The notes below the pieces were generated by a model. That model had not been told where the DNA came from. It saw only the letters and a program-made list of their open reading frames with translations, and searched no databases. Shown here piece after piece: positions 54,432 to 64,000 of a stretch of 64,000 nucleotides of DNA; within the stretch, counting starts at the first letter, position 1; each line of letters starts with the position of its first letter. The position numbers and the translations under genes are program-made. The stretch comes from Thiogranum sp. (GTDB lineage: Bacteria > Pseudomonadota > Gammaproteobacteria > DSM-19610), in assembly GCA_024636585.1 (NCBI GenBank), contig JAGXGS010000060.1:1-64000 (forward strand), in the 5' to 3' direction.

Positions 54432-55411
54432 CACGATCAATTTCCCCGGTTCTCTGGCTGCTGTCGGCGCTGCTGATGTCCACGGGCGCGGCGGCGCAAA
54501 GTGCCCGCGACTGGCTGGAACGAATGTCGACCGCATCCCAGACACTCAATTACTCCGGTATTTTCGTCTATCAGCACCAGGGCCAGCTGGAAGCCATGCA
54601 GATTGTGCATGCCATGGACGAAAGCGGCGAACGCGAGCGGCTGGTGTCGCTGACCGGTCCCGAGCGCGAGGTGTTGCGGGATAACCGGGCCGTGACCTGT
54701 ATTCTCGCTGACCGCCAGTCGGTGCTGGTCAACAAAAGCCAGCCGCGGGCGCCATTTCCACTGAGTTTTCCCCGCCAGCTGATGGAGCTGGAGCAACATT
54801 ACACTTTTGAGGTGCTGGATGAGGATCGGGTTGCCGGGTTGAATTGCCGGATAGTGGCAGTACAGCCGCGGGATCAGTTCCGTTACGGACGGCGCCTGTG
54901 CGTACACGATGCCAGTCACCTGTTGCTGCGTTCCGAAGTAACCGGCACGGATGGCGGGACGGTGGAACAAATGATGTTCACTTCGGTCGAGTTCCCGGAC
55001 AAGATTCCTGCTTCAGCACTGTCACCGCAGCTGGATGGCGCGGACTTCACCTGGCAGCGTGAACCCGAGCAGCAGCCGCAGACCAATGCCGCGACACGCA
55101 AAGCATCGCGTTGGCGGGTCGGTGAGGTGCCGGGCGGGTTCATGCTCGTCGATCACACCTGGCATCGCCTGTCCGGTGGCGAGCCGGGGGTCGAGCACTG
55201 GGTATACAGCGATGGCCTGGCAAGTCTGTCCGTCTATGTCGAACAGTCCCAGAATGCGGACGAGTCCTATGGCGGGGTGACTCGCCGAGGCGCCCTGAAT
55301 GCCTATGGAAAAATGATCGACGGGTATTATGTGACGGTCATCGGCGAGGTGCCGCGGCGCACCGTTGAGCTGGTCGGTGACTCAGTGGAGAGTCGCCAGG
55401 CGGAGCAATGA
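54428..55411 (+). CDS. rseB: Sigma-E regulatory protein RseB/MucB
   Basis: ARDWLERMSTASQTLNYSGIFVYQHQGQLEAMQIVHAMDESGERERLVSLTGPEREVLRD. Confidence 0.95.
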   Translation: MTRSISPVLWLLSALLMSTGAAAQSARDWLERMSTASQTLNYSGIFVYQHQGQLEAMQIVHAMDESGERERLVSLTGPEREVLRDNRAVTCILADRQSVLVNKSQPRAPFPLSFPRQLMELEQHYTFEVLDEDRVAGLNCRIVAVQPRDQFRYGRRLCVHDASHLLLRSEVTGTDGGTVEQMMFTSVEFPDKIPASALSPQLDGADFTWQREPEQQPQTNAATRKASRWRVGEVPGGFMLVDHTWHRLSGGEPGVEHWVYSDGLASLSVYVEQSQNADESYGGVTRRGALNAYGKMIDGYYVTVIGEVPRRTVELVGDSVESRQAEQ

Positions 55412-55884
55412 TCGAGGAAGCCGCCCATGTCGTGCAGGTAGAAGGCGCCGAGGTCTGGGTGGAGACCGAGCGGCGCTCGACCTGTTCATCCTGTTCGGCG
55501 CGGAGCGGTTGTGGCACCGGCGCACTTTCCCAGGCACTCGGCAAGCGGCGCAACCGGGTGCGGGTTTTGTCACAACTGCCGCTGCAGGTCGGCGATCAGG
55601 TGGTGATTGGCATCCACGAACAGGCCCTGGTGCGCGGTTCGCTGGCGGTGTATGCAGTGCCGCTCGTGTTGCTGTTGCTGGGTGCGTTAGCCGGCGATTT
55701 GGGAGCCGGGCTGTTTTTGTGGCAAAGTGCGGAGCTGGCGAGCACGCTGCTGGGGTTGGGCGGGCTGGCAGCCGGCCTGTGGTGGCTGCGACGCTTTACC
55801 GAACAGATCAAAACAAATGAGAATTATCAGCCTCTGGTGTTGCGCAGGGCAAACGTGACGCTGGAAATGAATGCTATCAAGTAA
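55408..55884 (+). CDS. rseC: SoxR-reducing/RseC family protein
   Basis: IEEAAHVVQVEGAEVWVETERRSTCSSCSARSGCGTG; two TM helices. Confidence 0.92.
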   Translation: MIEEAAHVVQVEGAEVWVETERRSTCSSCSARSGCGTGALSQALGKRRNRVRVLSQLPLQVGDQVVIGIHEQALVRGSLAVYAVPLVLLLLGALAGDLGAGLFLWQSAELASTLLGLGGLAAGLWWLRRFTEQIKTNENYQPLVLRRANVTLEMNAIK

Positions 55885-55897
55885 TACAGGAGTGACT

Positions 55898-57325
55898 ATG
55901 AACGTGTTGACGCGAACCTTTGGCACCGCTTTCATTGCCCTGACGGTGCTGATCGGCGCCGCCGGCGTGCAGGCCCGGTCCTTACCCGATTTCACCGACC
56001 TGGTCGAGCAGACCGGTGTCGCGGTGGTGAACATCAGCACCACACAGAAGGTCAAGGGCGGTATGCAGCTGCCGGAAGGGATGGAGATACCCGACCTGCC
56101 GGAGGGCTCGCCATTCAACGACCTGTTCAAGCATTTCTTCGGTGAAGGTGACGGACCTCCGCAGGAGCGCGAGGCCAGATCACTGGGCTCCGGATTTATC
56201 ATTTCAGAAGATGGCTACATCCTGACCAACAATCACGTGGTCAAGGATGCTGACGATGTGACGGTGCGTCTCGACGACCGGCGCGAGCTGAAAGCGGAAG
56301 TTATCGGGACCGACGAGCGCAGCGATGTGGCGCTGTTGAAAATCGACGCCAGCGACCTGCCGGTTGCGAAAATCGGCAAATCCGAGGAGCTCAGGGTTGG
56401 TGAGTGGGTGCTGGCAATCGGGTCACCCTTCGGTTTCGATCGTTCCGCCACGGCCGGTATCGTGAGCGCCAAGGGCCGGGCGTTGCCGCGTGAAAATTAC
56501 GTGCCATTCATTCAGACCGATGTGGCCATCAACCCCGGTAATTCGGGCGGACCGCTGTTCAATCTCGATGGCGAAGTGGTGGGTGTGAATTCGCAGATCT
56601 ACAGCCGCACCGGGGGCTTCATGGGTCTGTCATTCTCGATTCCGATCGAGGTGGCGATGGATGTGGCCAAACAACTCCGGGAGCACGGCAAGGTCAGTCG
56701 CGGCTGGCTGGGCGTGTTGATTCAGGACGTTACCCTGGAGCTGGCTGAATCCTTCGGCATGAGCAAGCCGCAGGGTGCGCTGATCGCCAGGGTGATGCCG
56801 GACAGCCCGGCAAAGAAGCACGGTCTGCAGGTTGGCGATGTCATTCTTTCGTTCAACGGCAAGGACATTGTGCAGTCCTCAAAATTACCTCCGGTAGTGG
56901 GAACCACACCGATTGGTGAGCGGGTGCCGGTCAAGGTGATGCGCGACGGCCGCATCCGGACCCTGACGGTAGTGCTGGATGAATTGCCGGATCAGGACGA
57001 AGCGATTATTGCCAAAGCGGACGACAGCAAGACAAAGACGGAAAATCGCGTCGGCGTGCAGGTGGCAAACCTGACGCCCGCGCAGCGCGATGAACTCGAT
57101 ATTGAAAGCGGCGTGCTGGTTGAGCATGTCGGCCAGGGTGCGGCCAGCAGTGCCGGTATGCGCGCTGGCGATATCATTGTCCGCATGGATAACAAGCCGG
57201 TGAAGAATGTCGATCAGTTCGAAGAGATGATCAAGAAACTGCCGGCCGGCAAATCGGTGGCGGTGCTCGTGCAACGGCGCGGTGGCCCGATTTTCATGGC
57301 CATGAAGGTTCCAGAGCGGCCTTGA
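55898..57325 (+). CDS. mucD: Periplasmic serine endoprotease DegP/MucD-like
   Basis: Trypsin-like triad (NNHVV, DVALLKID, NPGNSGGPLFN) plus two PDZ domains. Confidence 0.96.
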   Translation: MNVLTRTFGTAFIALTVLIGAAGVQARSLPDFTDLVEQTGVAVVNISTTQKVKGGMQLPEGMEIPDLPEGSPFNDLFKHFFGEGDGPPQEREARSLGSGFIISEDGYILTNNHVVKDADDVTVRLDDRRELKAEVIGTDERSDVALLKIDASDLPVAKIGKSEELRVGEWVLAIGSPFGFDRSATAGIVSAKGRALPRENYVPFIQTDVAINPGNSGGPLFNLDGEVVGVNSQIYSRTGGFMGLSFSIPIEVAMDVAKQLREHGKVSRGWLGVLIQDVTLELAESFGMSKPQGALIARVMPDSPAKKHGLQVGDVILSFNGKDIVQSSKLPPVVGTTPIGERVPVKVMRDGRIRTLTVVLDELPDQDEAIIAKADDSKTKTENRVGVQVANLTPAQRDELDIESGVLVEHVGQGAASSAGMRAGDIIVRMDNKPVKNVDQFEEMIKKLPAGKSVAVLVQRRGGPIFMAMKVPERP

Positions 57326-57615
57326 CGGTTCAACCGGTACAGCTGACGCTGTATTACCGCGAAGGCTGCCATCTGTGTGACAGCATGCTGCAGGCCCTTC
57401 GTGGCCTGCAGTCATGTCTGGGGTTCGAGCTGGAGGTGCTGGATATCGACCGCGACCCGCAACTCCGGCAGCGCTATGACGAATGGGTGCCGGTGTTGTG
57501 CGATCGGGACCGGGAAATCTGCCATTACCACCTCGACGAGAACAGTTTGCGCGAGGCCATCGAGGCCGCTGCGCAGGCGCCGACTGGCTCCGTGAGTGGG
57601 TCGACAGCAGAATAG
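57322..57615 (+). CDS. Glutaredoxin-like protein (DUF836)
   Basis: TTG start; LTLYYREGCHLCDSMLQALRGL...DIDRDPQLRQRYDEWVPVL. Confidence 0.85.
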   Translation: MTVQPVQLTLYYREGCHLCDSMLQALRGLQSCLGFELEVLDIDRDPQLRQRYDEWVPVLCDRDREICHYHLDENSLREAIEAAAQAPTGSVSGSTAE

Positions 57616-57663
57616 CGTGTATACTTGCCGGCGGATTCGGGATCGGTCGAAGGTCTCAAGAGT

Positions 57664-57685
57664 AGCGCCGCTTCGGCGCTTTTTT
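57664..57685 (+). terminator. Rho-independent terminator
   Basis: AGCGCCG-CTT-CGGCGCT followed by a T-run, between the DUF836 gene and lepA. Confidence 0.85.
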
Positions 57686-57740
57686 AATTAGGAATTCAGA
57701 TTGTTATCTGTGTTATTGAAAATCAGCGGCGGGTGCGGTC

Positions 57741-59543
<1,803 letters not shown>

Positions 59544-59544
59544 T

Positions 59545-60354
59545 ATGAATCTGGATTTTCCAACGATACTGGTAACCGCCACCCTGGTTACCGGCTTGAT
59601 CTGGGCGCTGGACGCCCTGTTGTGGGCGCCGGCGCGCAAACGCAGGGCCGCCGAACAGACAGACCCGGAGCAGGCGGCGGAGGTGTTGAAAGAGCCGACC
59701 CTGGTGGAATACGCGAAATCGTTTTTCCCGGTCATCCTTGCCGTGTTATTGCTGCGCTCGTTCCTGGTCGAGCCGTTCCGGATCCCGTCCGGATCGATGA
59801 TGCCGACGCTACTGGTAGGTGACTTCATCCTGGTCAACAAATTTGCCTATGGCATCCGGCTGCCGGTGGCCAATAACAAGGTGATCGATCTTGGCGCTCC
59901 CGAGCGCGGCGACGTGGTGGTGTTCCGCTTCCCGAAAGATCCCGATATCGATTACATAAAGCGGGTGGTCGGCGTTCCGGGTGATCATCTCGTGTATGCA
60001 AACAAGACGCTTTATGTAAATGGTGAACAGGTGCCGCAGATTCCGATCGGCGACTATGTTGGAATCGGCTCCGGGCTGTCCATGTCGGGTGCCAGCATGC
60101 GTCGCGAAATGCTGGGCGATGCGGAGCACGATATTCTGGTGGTTCCCGGCAGCCATGGTATAAATGCCGATGTAGTGGTGCCGGCGGATCACTATTTTGT
60201 CATGGGCGACAACCGCGACAACAGCAACGACAGCCGTTACTGGGGGTTCGTGCCCGACGAGAACCTGGTGGGACGCGCCTTCATGATCTGGATGAACTGG
60301 GATTCCGCGGCTTCCGGAGTCGCGTGGGACCGCCTCGGTGATTCCATACAATAG
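59545..60354 (+). CDS. lepB: Signal peptidase I
   Basis: FRIPSGSMMPTLLVGDFILVNKFAYG, KRVVGVPGDHLVY, FVMGDNRDNSNDSRYWGFVP. Confidence 0.97.
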   Translation: MNLDFPTILVTATLVTGLIWALDALLWAPARKRRAAEQTDPEQAAEVLKEPTLVEYAKSFFPVILAVLLLRSFLVEPFRIPSGSMMPTLLVGDFILVNKFAYGIRLPVANNKVIDLGAPERGDVVVFRFPKDPDIDYIKRVVGVPGDHLVYANKTLYVNGEQVPQIPIGDYVGIGSGLSMSGASMRREMLGDAEHDILVVPGSHGINADVVVPADHYFVMGDNRDNSNDSRYWGFVPDENLVGRAFMIWMNWDSAASGVAWDRLGDSIQ

Positions 60355-60372
60355 CCTGTGGAGAACATATAA

Positions 60373-60747
60373 ATGAAAACACGGTATGAGCAACGCGGAA
60401 TGACGGCGATCGGCTGGCTGCTGGTGCTGGGTCTGATTGCATTTTTTACCCTGATCACGCTGCGCCTGGTGCCGCTCTATCTGGAGCACACCAAGATCGT
60501 ATCGGTTCTGGAGTCGCTGGAAAAAGAGCCGCGCCTCACCAAGATGACCAAGGCAGAGATCTATTCCATTATCAGCAAGCGCTTCGATGTCAACGACGTG
60601 CGCAACGTGCCGACCACGGATGTCATCATCGTCAGCGATGGCCGTACCACCAAGGTTGGTATCGATTACGAACGCCGCACCAGTTTGTTCTCGAACATCG
60701 ATCTGGTCGCTTCGTTCAGCAAGCATATCGAGGTGGTTGCGCATTGA
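60373..60747 (+). CDS. DUF4845 family protein
   Basis: MKTRYEQRGMTAIGWLLVLGLIAFFTLITLRLVPLYLEHTKIVSVLESLEKEP; between lepB and rnc. Confidence 0.88.
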   Translation: MKTRYEQRGMTAIGWLLVLGLIAFFTLITLRLVPLYLEHTKIVSVLESLEKEPRLTKMTKAEIYSIISKRFDVNDVRNVPTTDVIIVSDGRTTKVGIDYERRTSLFSNIDLVASFSKHIEVVAH

Positions 60748-61442
60748 GCGATGCGCTGGATGCCCTGGGCCGCGCCCTTCAGTACCGGTTCAGAAATCCC
60801 GCGCTTCTGGAAGCGGCGCTGACCCATCGCAGCGCGGCCAGTCTCAATAATGAACGGATGGAATTCCTCGGCGATGCGGTACTCGGCTACCTGATAGCCG
60901 CCAGCCTGTTTGAACGTTTTCCTGAAGCCAGTGAAGGACAGCTCAGTCGATTGCGCGCCATGCTGGTAAAGCGCGACACGCTGGCGAGTGTCGCGCGCGA
61001 TCTGAAGCTCGGCGATTACCTGCGGCTGGGATCAGGCGAACTGAAAAGCGGCGGGTTTCGCCGCGACTCGATTCTCGCCGATGCGCTGGAAGCCATTCTT
61101 GGCGCCATGGTGCTGGACAATGGCGGCAGCCTCGATGCCTGTGATGCCTGCGTACAGCGCCTGTTTGCGGAGCGTATCGAAAGACTGTCGCCGGTCGACG
61201 AGCTGAAAGATCCCAAAACCCGCCTGCAGGAATACCTGCAATCCCGCCGGCTGGAACTGCCGGTATATAAAGTATTGGAGATCAGCGGTGATGCGCACGA
61301 TCAATCATTTGTGGTTGAATGCCGGGTGGACGGTGTCGAAGCGCCGGTACGTGGCGCAGGCAGCAGCCGGCGACGCGCCGAACAGGTTGCCGCCGAAGCC
61401 GCTCTCGTGCAGTTACATGCAAGCCCTCTCGATGGCGCCTGA
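60744..61442 (+). CDS. rnc: Ribonuclease III
   Basis: ERMEFLGDAVLGYLIA, DALEAILGAMVLD, C-terminal dsRBD. Confidence 0.97.
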   Translation: MSDALDALGRALQYRFRNPALLEAALTHRSAASLNNERMEFLGDAVLGYLIAASLFERFPEASEGQLSRLRAMLVKRDTLASVARDLKLGDYLRLGSGELKSGGFRRDSILADALEAILGAMVLDNGGSLDACDACVQRLFAERIERLSPVDELKDPKTRLQEYLQSRRLELPVYKVLEISGDAHDQSFVVECRVDGVEAPVRGAGSSRRRAEQVAAEAALVQLHASPLDGA

Positions 61443-61463
61443 GTCGCACCTGCGCGGGTTCTT

Positions 61464-62360
61464 ATGAGCGAGAATTTTCGCACCGGTTTCGTGGCACTGG
61501 TCGGCCGGCCCAATGTCGGCAAGTCGACCATACTGAACTACCTGATCGGACAAAAAATCAGTATCACCTCACGGCGACCGCAAACCACTCGCCACCGCAT
61601 CCTCGGCATCAAGACCGACGCGCATGCGCAGATCCTGTTTGTCGATACACCCGGTCTGCATGCACAGCAGCCGCGGGCCATGAATCGCTACCTGAATCGT
61701 GCCGCGGCGGATACCCTGCATGACGTCGATGTGGTGGTGTTCGTGGTGGAAGGCAAGCGCTGGCAGGAGGACGATGACTGGGTGCTGGCGAAGCTCGAGC
61801 ACGTGAAGTGTCCGGTGATCGTCGCAATCAACAAGATAGACCGCCTGCCGGACAAGAGCGCATTGTTGCCGCGCTTGCAGGCGCTCGCCGAAAAACGGGA
61901 CTTTTTTGCTATCATTCCGGTGTGCGCCAAGACCGGAGCGCATCTGGATGAACTGGAAGCGGCGGTGCGCCAGTGTCTCCCGGAAGCGCCGCCGCAGTTT
62001 CCGGAAGACCAGGTGACGGACAAGAGCGAACGCTTTCTTGCCGCCGAACTGGTGCGTGAAAAGCTGTTCCGCAAGATCGGTGACGAGATTCCTTACGGCC
62101 TGACGGTCGAAATCGAAAGCTTCAAGACCGAAGGCCGCACACTGCACATTCATGCGCTGATCTGGGTGGAGAAAGACAGTCACAAACCCATCGTCATAGG
62201 CAACAAGGGCGCAATGCTGAAGGCGGTCGGTCAGGAAGCGCGCGAAGACATGCAGCAGATGTTCGATCAGAAAGTGAACCTCAAGCTCTGGGTCAAGGTG
62301 AAGGAAGGCTGGGCCGACGATGACCGCGCCTTGCGCAGTCTGGGCTATCAGGACGAGTGA
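61464..62360 (+). CDS. era: GTPase Era
   Basis: VALVGRPNVGKSTILNYLIGQKISITSRRPQTTRHRILGI; KH domain VIGNKGAMLKAVGQEAREDMQQMF. Confidence 0.98.
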   Translation: MSENFRTGFVALVGRPNVGKSTILNYLIGQKISITSRRPQTTRHRILGIKTDAHAQILFVDTPGLHAQQPRAMNRYLNRAAADTLHDVDVVVFVVEGKRWQEDDDWVLAKLEHVKCPVIVAINKIDRLPDKSALLPRLQALAEKRDFFAIIPVCAKTGAHLDELEAAVRQCLPEAPPQFPEDQVTDKSERFLAAELVREKLFRKIGDEIPYGLTVEIESFKTEGRTLHIHALIWVEKDSHKPIVIGNKGAMLKAVGQEAREDMQQMFDQKVNLKLWVKVKEGWADDDRALRSLGYQDE

Positions 62361-63073
62361 AGGCAGTGAGCGTCCAGCTTGCTTCAGCCTATGTTCTGCA
62401 TCAGCGGCCGTACCGCGAAACCAGCGCGCTGCTGGAAGTTTTCGCGGAGGAGTACGGCCGCGTGGGGCTGGTGGCGCGCGGCGTGCGTTCGGCAAAGTCG
62501 AAACAGCGCGGCGAGTTGCAGGCGCTGCGGCCGTTGCGCCTGTCCTGGCTCAGCCGCGGCGAGCTCGGCACGCTGACCGGCGTGGAATCCGATGGCCGGT
62601 CCGAACGCCTGCAGGGCGCTGCGCTATACAGCGCCTTTTACCTCAACGAATTGCTCATGCGATTACTGGCGCGGCAGGACCCGCACCCGACACTTTACCG
62701 ACTGTATCGGGACAGTCTGCAGCGACTGGCGCAGGAGACGGATGTCGAACCGGTGTTGCGGGTGTTCGAGAAACGCCTGCTTGAAGAGCTCGGTTACGGT
62801 TTGCTGCTGGACCATGAGGTGCAGACTGGCGCTGCACTGGATGCGGCGGCTTACTACGATTACCAGCTGGAATCGGGTCCGGTGCCGGTGGTCGATGCGC
62901 AGGCGGCCGGTTTTGTGTTTCGCGGATCGAGTCTGCTGGCGCTGGCCGATGAGCGCCTGGATACACCGCAGGTACGCCAGGATGCCAAGCGCCTGATCCG
63001 CTCCGCGCTGAACCTGTATCTTGGCAACAAGCCGCTCAAATCGCGCGAACTTTTCCGGGTGCCGAAAAAATAA
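62357..63073 (+). CDS. recO: DNA repair protein RecO
   Basis: AYVLHQRPYRETSALLEVFAEEYGRVGLVARGVRSAKSKQRGELQALRPL. Confidence 0.96.
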   Translation: MKAVSVQLASAYVLHQRPYRETSALLEVFAEEYGRVGLVARGVRSAKSKQRGELQALRPLRLSWLSRGELGTLTGVESDGRSERLQGAALYSAFYLNELLMRLLARQDPHPTLYRLYRDSLQRLAQETDVEPVLRVFEKRLLEELGYGLLLDHEVQTGAALDAAAYYDYQLESGPVPVVDAQAAGFVFRGSSLLALADERLDTPQVRQDAKRLIRSALNLYLGNKPLKSRELFRVPKK

Positions 63074-63079
63074 ACTATC

Positions 63080-63835
63080 ATGGATACCGTAATGAACAGC
63101 CTGTTGCTTGGAGTCAATATCGATCACGTCGCCACCCTGCGCCAGGCGCGCGGCACCCGCTATCCGGACCCGATACAGGCCGCTATTGCTTCCGAACAGG
63201 CTGGCGCGGATAGCATCACGCTGCACCTGCGCGAGGACCGCAGGCACATTCAGGAACGCGACGTGGAAATGCTCTGCGGTATTCTTCAGACGCGCATGAA
63301 TCTGGAGATGGCTGTCACCGACGAGATGCTCGACATCGCCTGCCGACTGGGTCCGGCCGACTGCTGCCTGGTGCCAGAGAAGCGCGAGGAACTGACGACC
63401 GAAGGTGGACTGGACGTAGCGGGGCAGCCGGTACGGCTCAGTACAGCCTGTCAGCGACTGGCTGATGCCGGTGTGCGCGTGTCATTGTTTATCGATGCCG
63501 ATGCACGCCAGGTACAGGCTGCGCATGCGGCCGGGGCGCCCTGCATTGAAATTCATACCGGCTGCTTTGCTGACGCGCAAACAGCGACGCAGGCCAGCGT
63601 CGAGCTGGACAGGATACGCGCGGCGGTCGATCTCGGTACCGAGCTGGGCTTGCAGGTGAATGCCGGTCATGGTCTGCACTATCACAACGTGCAGGCGATC
63701 GCCGCGCTGCCGCAGGTACGGGAATTGAATATCGGTCACGCCATCGTGGCGCGTGCATTGTTCACCGGCTTCAGCGAAGCGGTGCGTGAAATGAAGCGCT
63801 TGATGGTGGAAGCCCGGGCCGGGCTGCCAGGCTGA
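63080..63835 (+). CDS. pdxJ: Pyridoxine 5'-phosphate synthase
   Basis: [58 protein letters not shown]. Confidence 0.98.
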   Translation: MDTVMNSLLLGVNIDHVATLRQARGTRYPDPIQAAIASEQAGADSITLHLREDRRHIQERDVEMLCGILQTRMNLEMAVTDEMLDIACRLGPADCCLVPEKREELTTEGGLDVAGQPVRLSTACQRLADAGVRVSLFIDADARQVQAAHAAGAPCIEIHTGCFADAQTATQASVELDRIRAAVDLGTELGLQVNAGHGLHYHNVQAIAALPQVRELNIGHAIVARALFTGFSEAVREMKRLMVEARAGLPG

Positions 63836-63839
63836 GAAA

Positions 63840-64000
63840 CTATCGAGTTTTACCGGACGGTGTGCTGTAGAAATGCGGTGTTCCACCATCATCCTTGGAA
63901 CGATACATGGCCTCATCGGCACAACGCAGCAGCGTGTCGGAATCCTTGCCGTGGTCGGGATACACGGAGATGCCGACGCTGGCGGTGATATGCAGTTCAT
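63840..64000 (-). CDS. C-terminal fragment of a GGDEF-domain protein (diguanylate cyclase), truncated by window edge
   Basis: Minus-strand frame from 63998: ELHITASVGISVYPDHGKDSDTLLRCADEAMYRSKDDGGTPHFYSTPSGKTR*; typical C-terminal GGDEF sequence. The ORF track lists a different frame here. Confidence 0.85.
   Translation of the reverse strand, partial: ELHITASVGISVYPDHGKDSDTLLRCADEAMYRSKDDGGTPHFYSTPSGKTR

Overview
This 64 kb window looks like a gene-dense, high-GC gammaproteobacterial chromosome segment made mostly of conserved housekeeping clusters. In order: a truncated membrane protein/glycosyltransferase C-terminus, a TIGR03790-like gene, an ADP-ribosylglycohydrolase, an uncharacterised 323-aa protein ending in a GGGGTCAGAGTAAAA inverted repeat, ppc, glgA, zwf-pgi, the class A RNase P RNA gene, miaB-phoH-ybeY-corC-lnt, leuS-lptE-holA-proA-nadD-rsfS-rlmH-maf-rng-yhdP-nitrilase, darP, a 2OG-Fe(II) oxygenase-like gene, mgtE, an incomplete regulatory PTS (ptsI-HPr-EIIA-rapZ-hprK-ptsN) with hpf-rpoN-lptBAC-kdsC-kdsD-yrbG, mlaFEDB-ibaG-hisG-hisD-hisC-acyP, nadB, rpoE-rseABC-mucD, lepA-lepB-rnc-era-recO-pdxJ, and a truncated GGDEF gene. 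I saw no CRISPR array, prophage, tRNA, complete IS element or obvious defence system, and I do not see strong evidence for a wholly new multi-gene system. The observations most worth a second look are: the REPIN-like repeat that supplies a stop codon; the uncharacterised 323-aa gene; the TIGR03790/exosortase link; genes missing from familiar neighbourhoods (mlaC, murA, tldD/pmbA, mre/mrd); a perfect 13-bp hairpin between hpf and ptsN; a dyad covering the glgA ribosome-binding site; a good sigma-E-type promoter upstream of rpoE; and a small CxxC protein upstream of mlaF. All family calls are from reading the translations; no database search was run.
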